Below, in pieces: positions 1-12,160 of a stretch of 64,000 bases of DNA (within the stretch, counting starts at the first letter, position 1; the number at the start of each line of letters is the position of its first letter). Source of the stretch: Brachypodius melanocephalos (lineage: Eukaryota > Chordata > Aves > Passeriformes > Pycnonotidae); NCBI GenBank assembly GCA_013398615.1, contig VZSR01002420.1, forward strand, positions 2,535,624 through 2,599,623, read 5' to 3'. The position numbers were made by a program, and so were the translations under genes. Below the pieces are notes generated by a model. The model worked only from the letters and a program-made list of their open reading frames with translations. It had not been told where the DNA came from and searched no databases.

Positions 1-3000
1 AACTGGTGCGCACTGCAGACAAACATCAACAAACTTTGATAGGCTTCCTTTGCCTACGTGTCCACCAACATTTATTTTTTAATAGATTCTGTGGTTGTCC
101 TCCAAAAGTTGAAATGTTATTTTGCACCAAGCACATCAAATTTTTTTTTTTTTTATGAACATTATGACCACAAGCATAAAACTTCTGTTTCTGTGTGAAA
201 GTTTGTTAAAAAGGGTTTCACAACCATATGATATAAGGAAACTCAATTAATTGTATTTTTGAATTTCCCACTGCCAGATGGGATGTTGCTCAACGCTGGC
301 ATAATGATTCAAATAGCAGCAGCAGGTCAGCCACCTAGAATGAAGAAGATGGCCCCGTGGGTAGAGGGAACAGTTTCCCTCAAAATGGCTCTAATGAAGA
401 CGAATTTGCTCAAACTAAAACAAATTCTACACAGCCATGGAAGGATTTGCTGAGACACCGGGTCACAGGAGGCTAACAGCACTGTGACACACCTACTAAA
501 TCTTCTCTCTGCAAGCTTAATGCAATAAAGAAAATCCCTTTGTGGCCGATACTGCCGCAGGTGCCACAGCGGGGATGAGGCGGCCACAGAGGTCACGGGG
601 CTGCCAGTGCCACTCTGCCCCGCAGCCCCCAGCTCTGGGAGGGGACAGAGGGGCTGGCAAGCGCTGGGGTTGTTGTCCTGAGCCCTGTTCAAGAGGAGAA
701 AACCAAACGTGACCTGGCAAAGGAAAGAGGGAATGCAGCGAGGGCTGTATGGCCTCATGGGAGGGATAAAACAGGGAGCAGCTTATGCCGTGACCTGCTG
801 AGAGACGATCAGTGGGACATCCCTCCTCCGGTTTAAGGAGCTGGGGAAGAAAACACGGACAAACATGAAGTTGCTGAAGGGAAGGAGGAAGACACACTTC
901 TTCCTCCTCTTCGAACTTGTTCTCTTGGTTTTACTCAGACAAATCCAAAACGGTCTTGTTAGGATGAGAGAAAGAGCGAGACGCAAGCAGCTTATTTCTG
1001 TCCAGGAGCGGCAGACATTTAAATTACCAGTCTTGCTACCGATTTTGGACACTAGCCATGGCTGGGGATTTTACCCGTAATTCTCACTGACATTAATTCA
1101 CAGACTGGCTCCCTGACCAGAAAAGGTCTTGCTCTGGCCTGACCCATAACAAGGAACCCGGAGTGGAGGGTTCATCTGACTCACGGTAATTGCCTTACCG
1201 GCATATCGGATAAAAGACAGTTCCTGAGGTATCAAGTCTACGCACAGATCTGCAATCTCCTGGCACACGCCGCAACAGCCGAGGAAAATTGTTACTGTAA
1301 GAACAGACTATATCAGTAGGAAGCAAGTGATGAAACCATTTTCTGTTTCTTCCAAATACATAGCTAAAGGAGCACAAAGCCCGAGCTTTTGAGATCCACG
1401 AGAGAACAATCCGAACATGGCAAGAGTAACTCTGAAATGCTACTGCAGTGCACTATTTTTTTTATTAAATAAAGTCATTGTAATAGTTATATCAAGCACT
1501 TATTCCTGCATTTAAAAAATATATACAGAAATCTGCTAGTTGTTGAAGATAACCTGCTCCCAGTATCAAAGCAGAGTCATGTATTAGCAGACTCCTCTCA
1601 AGACATGGCCACATTATAACTCCAGCTCTGTGCAGATACTTCTTTATTTTACCTCAACATGGATAAGAAAACAGGGATTAACTAATGCCACTTACACTTA
1701 AAATAAACAACCCTGTTTATAAAAAATAAAGACTGCAAAACACGAGTGGAAGTAGAGTTGTTACCTACTTATTTTTGCCTTTGTGGTCGAGGATCCTTGA
1801 AGACTGAATTGTATTTTCCCTGCAGCTTGCTACACTGAAAAGGCAGCAAAACCGAAACTGTATTCAAGATAATCATGCCTCTTATCCAACACCTCTAAAA
1901 TAGTAACAAGTTTGTGATAGTTCTACCTGTCATTTTGCAAGAAAACTTTGCTACATATCTTCTAGGAGCTCAAAATATAGAATCAAAAGAAAAAGGAGCA
2001 TGGGGGGAAGATTTCTGATGGCTATAATTGAGATGGGATATTTTCTGATCCCTGCGTTTGCAGGAGAGGGTTGGGTTTTTTTAATAATTGCTTAGAAAAA
2101 CTGCTCTCATTTCTTTGGATCATCTCTCAAATTTAATCATCTTTAAATAGTTTATTTACTCATTAATCTTTGTGCCAGGTCACCTGGACAAATATCCACA
2201 AAAATGTGTCTATTCCTTTTATATTCAATGAGCATTCACTTCAGAAATCCAGACTTGTCCAGCAGAGTCTGAAAAAAAAAATTCTTTCTAGCTAAAGGAA
2301 GGAAGGAACTAAAGGAAGGAAACTTGTAAACTACTAAATTTCCTGAATAAATATTTCTCGTGTCCCTCATTTGGGCATTGCAGATTGGAAACTAAGCCTC
2401 TGCCTCTGGGACAGCAGACTCCCAACTTTCAAGTTAATGCAGTTTTTCAATCATTCTTTAACATGAATCATTAATGTGAATACTTAGGCTGAACCCATTA
2501 AGTGCTACTGCTTTTTCCCACAAACATTCATTAATTTATCTATAACATACTGCCATCTGGTAAGGGAACAGGATTATCTCCATTTTACAGATGAAGAACT
2601 CAGAGGGAAAAAAACAAACAAACAAACAAAAGAAAACGCCCCCCAAAAACAACTAAAGACTTGAGCAAGTTATTTCAAGAAATCTGCCAGATCAAGACCA
2701 GATTTCTTCAGTCACAGTCCACTGCTTTTAAAGCAAAACTATTGCTTATCGCTTCCAGAAACCTTAATTTCCAATTAGCCAAGAAGTATAAAAGAAACAA
2801 AACATGAATCCATGTTTTCTTTCAACAATGCCTTTAATAAAGCTGTGCATACATGACCTATATGGTAGGTTCATCAAGTCAGCAGCAGATATACATTGAT
2901 ATTATTAAATGTTTAATATGTTTTAAGCAAGATTGACCTCTGAATGAACCACAGTACGCTTTGGGATTTAAAACAATCTGTTGTAGGCTAATTTTTCACA

Positions 3001-3125
3001 TTAGGTCTGTATTTAACAGCAACAGTAATTTTTAAATTTAATTTGGCCTCCTGCATCATGCACATAAAAATACATTTCTCTCAAGATAAATCACTCAAAT
3101 GTGCACTATAACAATACCAACATAA

Positions 3126-3152
3126 TTTTTTTTTTTTTTTTTTTTTTTTTTT
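3126..3152. repeat. Poly-T homopolymer (27 bases)
   Basis: An uninterrupted run of 27 T. Read on the minus strand it is poly-A, which could be the tail of an old retroposed copy, but I recognise no retroposed sequence next to it. Confidence 0.9.
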
Positions 3153-6100
3153 GCTTGGGGATAATTTTGCCAATAATTTAGCAGCACAACCATGAGAAAA
3201 GCAGCAACGCCGATTCCCTTTCTAGCGTGAAAGCAAAGTAGCTTGCAAGGCATGCCTTGGATTTGAGAAGCAGCAGAAGGAACTCCACACCCCTCTACCA
3301 CTTTTAAATATAACAGCAAAACAAAAAACTCAGCAGCTATTTCAGGAAGCTTAGTTGTTCAAATAAGAAAATACTTACAAGCAGAGGCTGGGGGCAGACT
3401 CTACAAAAAAGCCTTTTCTAGAGACAGAGTACTCATTATTAACACAAGTTTTGAAGAAAATCGGGAGGAAGTACATCTAAGGATCAAATCAGAAGCAGTC
3501 TTGCAGATTATTTTAAACTATGCATGATGGATGTGCATTCTGCTCTGTCCTCATTTCAAACTGCACAGACTTTTCCCTGTGATAATCTATTCCAGATGAA
3601 GCAACTGATATTTCCAGTTTCAACCAAAGAGAAAAGGAAAAAAGCGGGCAAATCCCCCCCCGCCCCGAACCAATAACTCTTTGCTATTTAATGATTAATC
3701 AGTATGAAACCTTCACTCAACATTTAACTTTCTCTTATTTACTGAGCTCTTTAATACAGAAGGGAAAGTAAATAAAAGGAAGAACGGCAATTCTTGATTT
3801 CTTGCCAGTTTACAGTATTAAAAAAAGAATCTGCGCCACGGTTTGGCAGGCAGCCACACTTACAGTAAGCTATCTACTGTTTCACCCCGCAGGAAGGACA
3901 AAGGATTCAGTGTGGGGCTGCTGGGTTTCTCCCTGTCAAATGCACCCTTCAAAACAGATCCCAGGAATATTAAAAACTGCACGCAATTAAGGGCGGGTTT
4001 TTCGTGATCTTTCCCGCTTTTGGGAGACGTTTTTAAAAACCCTGGAGCGTCGTCGTTGCCGAGAAGGCAGGGAAAGGAACCAGCAGGGCTACAGCCACAG
4101 CACTGACACTTTAACTCACTAAATCAAGTTAATCCAGCAGAAGTGCAAGGTGCTGGGTTAAGCAGATTGGTTCGTGTTTCTGTTTCCTCATGACACCAGT
4201 GTGCACTGCAGCTTCACGCCCTCTCCAGCTGCACAGCACCCCCTTCCAGAAGGGCTTCCACAGGACTGTGCCACTGGGAAGCCCATCTCCTGAGGGCTTA
4301 TTCCCAAGGCTTCCTAGTGCTCAGAGGTAGCTATTTGCCAGCAATGGGGAAGTCTGAAAGGAGCAATGATTCCTGGGGTTAACCCTCTCAGGCAACTGCT
4401 CCATTCCACGTGCATCATGCAGCATTCCCACATCTTGGTCCCTCAAAACCATCTGAGCCACTGGCAGCAGGCAGGAAGGAAGGAGGAACAGAAAACCATG
4501 GGAGGAATGAAGGGCTGGGGAGAAAAGGAAAGACAGGGTAAAAAGCAGCAGCAAGTGGGAATTGGAATAGGCTAGAGTTAATAGAAAGAGCCAAAAGGAA
4601 GTGAATGAAAGCATGACTGAAGAGGAAACAAGTCGTTAAAGGACAAAGAAAATCTCTACTCCGCATGATGAGGAGAACGCATGTGTAAATACAGAGAATA
4701 TGGATGAGAGTTAAGGATCAACGATTATAAATAAGCACAGCCTGAGTGCTCCTTCCACTCTTAAAACGGAAATAAAAGGAGCACTGGTTCCACCTATGAG
4801 AAGTGAACATCCATGCGACCTGCCTTTGTTTTATAACGTAGCCTTTAAACTTTCTGCGAATTTCCGACTATTCCGCCCCTACCCTGCCCATATTATATCT
4901 GGAGATATAATTTTAAATATCCCCATAAGCATCAGTGCATTTTCAAAAAAAATCCTGCTTTTGGAATAGTGTTATTTGCTTTTCTCCCAACTTCAAACAT
5001 TTTTTATCTGATTGTCATACTTCCGTGCCCGATTCCCAAAAATTAAGTGGGTTTTTTTTTTCTTACATCTGAATTTAATAGTATTCAATCCTTAAACTTC
5101 GGTATCATGGTCACTCTAGCCTAAAAATGAATTTTCAACTTAAATAGAAGAGAATGAAGGAATTTTTAGAGTACATAAAACAGGCAGCCTTTGCTTGCAG
5201 TCCTGGAAGAGCTGGAAAGAGTCATTTTCAAGTTCCTGACAGTCTTCCCCATCACCACCCCCACCCCTCCTAGCTAAGAATGTAAAATTGCTCAGAGTAC
5301 TGCAAGTCAGCAACAGCCTTGTTTAAATGAGCTTTTTGCATCTTACTAAATGTTTCAGGTTAGATCCCAGTTCTGAAAGGTACCAGTAAAGGTTGCAAAG
5401 ACATGAAAATCACTGTCTGACGTGCATCTTGCCGTGACAAGTATTAGATTTTTGGCAAGTTCAGGACGAGTACTTTCTTTTCACATCAAAAATCAGGGAT
5501 GCTGACAGTAAAAGTGCTTTGATACAGAGCTGACAATCCTATTTCTGTCTCCAACCTGCAGGTCACCCCTGGATGGTTTTAGGAAAACCACTTCCCCAGA
5601 TCTCCATTTCTGCATTCACGGAACTGGGGAAGATTTCCTTTTGTTCCTTTGCTCTCACGGACTGTTTCAAGCAGGTTTTATGGGACTCAGCCATCACTAT
5701 TTTGTTTCCAGGGCTGGTTTTGCTTTCACAGACACAGTATCTACTACACATACATTAGAGCTGCTGCAGCTCCCCGGCAGCAAGAGCACCACATACAGTG
5801 TCAAACAAAGTGCAAATTTGGTTAGCATGGAAACAAAACTCAACCAGCTTCCACAGCAGCAAAAACACTTGCTCTTGTACCAAATTCAAGGAAACCATTT
5901 TTGCTGGAAGCAGCATGCTTTTCAGAAGTTCCATAATGGTTGTGAAGCACAACTTCCACAGAAGATTGGTTTTCAGCTCTCTGATCTTCATCTGCACCAC
6001 AACCTACAGCACAAGTTTGTCTGCTCTTCTTATCTCTGGAAGAACTAAGAATAATGACAGGCTTTAAAGAACAACTTGCTCTCCCAAATGAAGTTATTGA

Positions 6101-7898
6101 GATGAAAACAGTAACTTTACATATACAAAATTTTAGTTTAAAGGTAGTAATTGGCAAAAATACAATTGCTACAGCTAGTTAATGCTTTCCTAATGTACAA
6201 CACAAATATTTTAACTTCAGGTACAAAATGTAGCAAGTGGTGATGAGTATCATAACAACATACTCCAGGAACAAAAAAAAAAACCCCAGAAACTACACTA
6301 AAAAAAATCTCTAAGCATTAAAAACGTTTATTAACTTACTGATTCTTAAACTTGATGGAAATGTTTCTGTATTTCAGTTTTAAAAGAGAGTGGAGAGTAG
6401 GAGAGAAAGACAAGTCAAAAAATAATAAATTACATCTTCAAGATTAACACTTCCTACTTAAAAAAATATTTTAAACATAAATGAATCCTTTGATTAAAAG
6501 TTTTGGTTATTCTTAAAAAAAAAAACCCAAAAAACTCAAAACTTGCTGAGAACTTGCAAATACTAGCTCCAAATCTGCAAAACACACAAACTCCCACTGA
6601 CTTCAAGGAATGCAGACTTAGACTAACTATTTGCAAAAATACATTAACTTCAGCATTGGAAATACTTAGCCTCCCTAATCTCATTCCCCTCCCCAACAAT
6701 TACAGAGCAATTACATGAGATAAGAACACATTTCTCGGCACCATTTTTACATATTTTGATAACCGTGTCCAATTACAAATTTCCCTCACTCCTCAAATTC
6801 AAAAAAAAAAAAAAAATCTTGACATTTTTTTTCCTTTTTTTTTAATGATTCTGACACAGTGCTGAAGCGTCTCCTCCAAGAACAAAGGAATTCACCTGAG
6901 CTCTGCTCCAAAACAGGCTGGAAGGGAACATCCTACTTCCAGTTGACTTCAGCACTCCTCCCATCAGGCTGCCCCAGAACCGACCTGGGCAGCTTTGAGA
7001 GAGGAACTGTACTTCTATCCATGGAAATGCATGAAATCCACGGGGTTTTTTTACTCTTGTTGGTCTTCTCAAGGTTTAAGACTCTTTGAAATGCCATCAG
7101 CTATAGCAACAGGTTCTTGTTTATACAAACAAATGACCTACAAAGCACACACTTAATCTTACCAGCATGCAATTTTGATTATCCTGCACCTCTCTTTCAC
7201 CCCAGTCCTTTGTCAACTACATAAAAGCGAAACATTTTTTTCAACAAACAAGAATGTTTCTGTTCTGTCAAATTTCAAGTTGTCAGTGTCCTCCCTTGAA
7301 CGCAGGATTTTACTTCTTAAAGAAACCCCACTTACATTGTGCCTGAAACACAGAATCTTTCATTTGTATTTCTTGTATTTGCAAAACTTTGTGGAGGGGA
7401 AAAAAAAGTTTGTTTGTTTGTTTTTAAATTCAGTAATCACTGTTTTTAGAATTCCCTATAAGTAGAAATGCCACAATTAATTTTAAAAAATAGGAGCTGG
7501 GAAAAACCGGAAAAACTTAAATAATGTAAGTAATGCATTATTATATTAGACAATAATATGTATTTTGCTATTATAGTTGTAGTATTAGTCTATATAAATT
7601 ATTATGAAACACAAGGAATGTTTTTGATAGTACTGACACTTCTAACTACCCAACTAATTATTTCAGTTAGATGTTTTGTGAAATGAGATCGATTTCACCC
7701 CAGGCAATGAATAAGTAAAAATGTTCACATTTTAGTTAAAAAATGCTCACTAGGTTCTGTCCCTCATCTGTCCTGTCATGTGCATGACTATGTTGCACAG
7801 AAGCTGCAGCAGCTATTCCAAAATATTTTAAAACTATTTTAAATCAGTAGGTTATCACCATTTTAGTGCAATAGCTTATTAGTACCTGATTGACCCAC

Positions 7899-7935
7899 TT
7901 TTTTTTTTTTTTTTTTGGTTGTTTTTTTTTTTTTT
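7899..7935. repeat. Interrupted poly-T tract
   Basis: Runs of 18 and 14 T are separated by GGTTG. Simple low-complexity DNA. Confidence 0.85.
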
Positions 7936-7999
7936 GGCACTAAAACCATAAATTAAATGGTCTGCTCTTTTACAACTGAAAGGTGAAGCTCACATAGTA

Positions 8000-9120
8000 A
8001 TAATTAAGGCTGCATGATCACGCCCCTGGCAGCAAGCAGTGAGTGCAGAAGAGGGAAGCTGCAAAAACCTCTGGATTTTTGCTGCAGCAGAGGACCCTAG
8101 TGCCTTCCCAGGAATTCCAGATCCTGGCAGCCCTGCCCTCTCTGCTCTCACCTGAATCTTGCTTCCTGCCAGCATCCATGTGCAGAAGCACAAAGTAAGA
8201 AAGAGAAAAAAGAAAAGAAAAAGAAAAAGAAAAAAAAAAGAAATCAGTGAAAGCATCAACTTCCAGCCACATTTCCAAAGCCTGGAGAGGAAAGGTGCCA
8301 AGCATACAGGCCAGACACTCAGCTCTATTGCTGGCAGGGGGAACCTTGAAAACTGTTTGCAGCCGCTTATTGACACTAATCCTTGCTTCTCCTTTGTGCC
8401 TCATCAGAATGTCCAGAGCAGCATCTCCCTGGGCCTGCCACAGCTCCCTGCAGCTGCAGGGCTCGCAGGGGCTGCACAGCTCCCCCGGGCCAGCAGCCAG
8501 ACCCTGCATTTCTCTGGAAAGGCCCCTAAGAAAATACTGACCTGAGCCATATTCCTGACTGATTGTCCTTGGCACAGACACCAAAACATGCCCTAAGTGC
8601 ATTCCTGCCCGGGCCGAGCCGACACTAGCCCAAGGAGGGCTGAGAGGCTCTGACAGCTGCTGCCTGTCACTGACACCGGCATGGCAGGGACAGGGACACG
8701 GGTGACAGACAGCACAGTGCCATGGGGGGACATCTCCTGCCGGATGCCAAGCGGGGCAGGCACCACAAACCCAGTGGGCACCATTCTCGGAGAAGGCGGG
8801 GGCCAACAGCTCTGTCCTTGGCTGGCACGTGGCTTCCCAAGGGATGGCTGGCTCCTCCTCAGGTGCACAGGGCATCTCCTGAGAGCAGGACAACACCAAC
8901 CTTCTCCTGCCCTTGCTCCAGAGGGGACACACAGGGAGCACCCTGATGGCCAAACACCATCCAGCCAAGGAGGTCAGCCGAGGTACGGATGGGACCAACC
9001 AAGTGAAAAAAAAAATAAGTTATCCAGTATCACAGGGCTGCCTCAAGCACCCCTGCTGCCAAGAGAGATGTATTTCATCCTGGCCTCAAGCCAGCCTTGA
9101 GACATCCCGTTTCAGTTCCT
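8000..9120. other. GC-rich intronic block with a long unassigned minus-strand frame
   Basis: This block is clearly richer in G and C than the DNA around it, though not strongly enriched in CpG. A minus-strand frame of 326 codons (8018-8998) spans most of it, with Cys- and Pro-rich segments and a run of Phe/Leu/Ser that is merely the reverse of an A-rich purine tract. I recognise no domain, and other frames on both strands are also open. I read it as non-coding, possibly an unrecognised old repeat or regulatory DNA. Confidence 0.4.
8193..8244 (+). repeat. Purine tract (AAAAG)n
   Basis: About 50 bases made almost only of A and G in AAAAG/AAAAAG units. It is a polypurine low-complexity tract that on the minus strand creates the Phe/Leu/Ser run in the overlapping open frame. 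Confidence 0.85.
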
Positions 9121-11580
9121 GATACTTCAGGCATTTGCTCTCCCTACACCCACTTTACAGATATAAACACAGGCAGGGAGGAAAAAAAAAATAAAAAGGC
9201 AAGCATTCAGCTTGTGCAAACACCCAAGGCTCAAAATAAGGGAAATGCAAGAAATTGCCTCAGCTGGGAACCAGGGACAATGTGAAGCCTTTCCTGCATG
9301 AGCCACTCTGATGCTGAAGGAATTCAAGCACACACACTACATGCTCCAAAGGGACAGCAGTTCCTCCCTTGCTACACAGCACTTTGTCTGTGATTTCTTA
9401 GAAGAAAAAGCTATTGGATCACACAAACTGGGAACTAATACATGTCATTCTAGCTGTTGAAAAAAAGTTTTAAATGCTGCCGTACACACACATGAATCTA
9501 TACTCACACAGAGACACTGGATAGGTACATACAGATATGTATGTAAGTAAATATTAGTGTAGTTCATTTCACTTTATAAACACAAATAATTAACTACTTG
9601 CAAAAAGAGGTAAAAGGTGATCATCATTACATCCTTCAACACATCTCTAGTCTCTCATTAGACTTCAGGTACAAGTTAAGTTGGTCCGTCATTAAATGAA
9701 CATGGGGGATTAAAGAGGGAGGCCCCAAGGTTGCAAGACAAATACAAGTGATAACTCTTCTAAAATGCCATGGGCAGAGAAAAATGTATTTAGCAAAGTA
9801 GACACTGTTTAACAGGCCCAGTAAACACACAATTGGCAAATTTCTTCCCTTCCTATGAAAACCATAATGCAAATTAATTGCAGCATGCAAAATCACAGTT
9901 CTAATTCAGCAACATTCTTTGCAGTGCTTGAGAAATAAATGCAAAAACAGTAGGGATTGTCAATGGGCTAACTGAACAATTTCACAAGTAAAGGGAATAT
10001 TTTACATGTCAATTGGACACTTCTACAACTGCTGACTGTTTCCTGAAGGAGTCTCAGATCTCATATGTCATTTATGGCATCTTGAGTTTGATTTTTAAAG
10101 TAATTTTTAGTGTCACCTCTGAATAAATTCAGCAACAACATGGAAGTCCATTGCTGTGAAGTGTGCTTCAAGTTAAGCAACAAATACAGGCATTTAATTC
10201 TGTACCACATAAGAATCTATATCAATCTATATCATTGTCTTCATGCTTCTGGATTTTTGCAGTAGTGTACTTCCTACAAGTAATAAAATGCCTACGAGTA
10301 TTTTTGAGCTCCCTGTTCAAGTCCAAGTTGTTTAACAGTGCTTCCTCTTAAGGAGTTAACACTATTTTTAATCCAATGATAGATTTGATAAAAATTTCCA
10401 TTACTTCTAATCTACTGTTTTGCAGGGTGTATAACATGGTTAGATGATGCCTAATTTTGCTCAGGCTCTGAGACCGCATTCCTGATAGCTCCTTCGGTTC
10501 CTCACCATTATGCATGCTGCACCAAGCAGCTCTCTCTCTAGCTGACTTGAGAAAGCACATTTCCAGAATATGTTATTCAAATCCTGAATCATTTGGGTTC
10601 AAAATCACAACTTTCTCTAAAGTCAGCATTTGGCTTCTTTTGAGGTGATTGCTCCAAATAGAACATTTTCGGATGGCCTCGGACATTCTTGTTTGAATTT
10701 AACAACGTACATCAGATTTAGATCGGAAAGAAACCTGCTGAAGACAAACAAAACCAAGAAAACCTTTGGAAGGTATGACATGTAACATATACTAACAAAC
10801 AGCAATGTAAGTCTTCAGGGCATGTTAATTCCCTGTTCTTACTTTTGTCCTCTGCTACAGCCACTTGCTAAGTCAAAAATGCATGAGGGCAGATGGAGAG
10901 TCTGCTGAACACCCTGGAGCCCCAAGCCACAGCCAGCTATTAATGCTATTTCATCACCATTTTGCACCTCTGCTTTTCCAACAGGGCTAGAAAATATCCA
11001 GAAAGGAGCAGTTATTACACTCCAACACAACCCTCTGTGGTGGTTTCCTCTCCAGCCAAGATAGAGGGAGAGGGTCTGGAGTCCACAGCCAGCTCCATCA
11101 CCCAGATTTTCCCATCTCCAGCCCCTGGGACATCACGAGAGGAGAAGGGAGGCTGCGTGGCCTCCACTATGCACCATGTTCTTTCATGGCTAAACTGCCT
11201 TCCTTTCTCAGCAGATACAACATTGATACCACTGCAAGTGTTAATGTCTCCCTTCCCAGAGACCTGTAACAAACAATGCTCATTTTCAATAGCAATACCT
11301 CCTCTTCTAATGCTGTAACTTTGACAAACCTTCAGCTTCTAGTCTTCATTCTGATCATAAACAAGTTAGATAAACATCTATTTAATCTTTCTGAGATACA
11401 TGTAAGTGGGAAATCTCTGAAAATAAACCAAAGGTACCTAAACACCACCATTTACATGTTTGTATCAACTCACTTCACCGCCATACACCTCTGAGCACTG
11501 GAAGACTCTACCTTCATTTACAGCTGAATAAGGGGCAGCACCAGGAAAACAGAAATAGGGATAGATGCTTATTCTGGGTC
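9121..11580 (-). other. NR3C2 intron 2: AT-rich non-coding DNA
   Basis: Single-copy AT-rich sequence with a short A run near 9182-9192. No gene, RNA gene or mobile element is recognisable. Confidence 0.6.
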
Positions 11581-11589
11581 CCCTCCTTG

Positions 11590-12160
11590 ATTTAGAAGGA
11601 CCCAAACCAGAAAGCTGGTGTAGGTGTGCCAAGACTCAAACCATGGAGGGGCATTTCCTTTAGGGAAAACAGAGCACACAGCTGGGACTCCTCTTTCCTC
11701 CCCTTCTGGTAGAGAAAAAAGCCAGCCACTGCACCACCTCTTCCCAGAGCCCCTGGCACAGGGCAGGCACGGGGATGGGGCTGAGGGGGAGCGGGCTCTG
11801 TTCCTGCCATTCATCCTCATCCTGCCCAGACATCTCAGGACACACTGCTCCAGAGGGACCCCCCTGCTTGGCCAGACTCTCCCAGCTCGCCTCTCTATCC
11901 CAAGACTGCTCCTATGCTGTCCCCACCGTACGGACAGCTGGTCCTGGCCACCCTTAACAATCCATCCAAGTGCAGGCTCTGCTGGCAGCCCTTCCTCCCC
12001 TCCTTCCAGCTCTTCCTCAAGAACAGGCAGGCTGGACCCGAGCATCCCTGCTGCAGGGACCTCCTGCAGATGGATGACCTGCAACCCTCTGTCCCAGTCC
12101 CACACATCACCAGGCTTTTCTCTCTGGATTCTAAGCAGTACCAAGGTAAATTTTACACTA
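11590..12160. other. GC-rich intronic block open on both strands
   Basis: This C-rich block carries about 190-codon frames on both strands (minus 11569-12144 and plus 11624-12205). Opposed long frames of this kind come from the scarcity of TA-containing stops in GC-rich DNA. Neither product has a domain I recognise. It could be an old repeat or a regulatory block. Confidence 0.35.

Larger units (their letters stand above)
1..7990 (-). other. NR3C2 intron 2, distal part: AT-rich non-coding DNA
   Basis: Mostly AT-rich single-copy DNA. It contains a 27-base T run at 3126-3152, a (CAAA)n run at 2608-2631, T runs at 7899-7916 and 7922-7935, and a GC-richer patch at about 540-900. I see no gene, RNA gene or recognisable mobile element. 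It is assigned to intron 2 because it continues 3' of exon 2 in the gene's orientation with no further NR3C2 exon visible. The longest frames (143 codons or fewer) look like chance. Confidence 0.6.

Noticed and set aside
3126..3152. Poly-T tract as the tail of a processed pseudogene
   Set aside because: No recognisable gene-derived sequence or target-site duplication is seen next to it.
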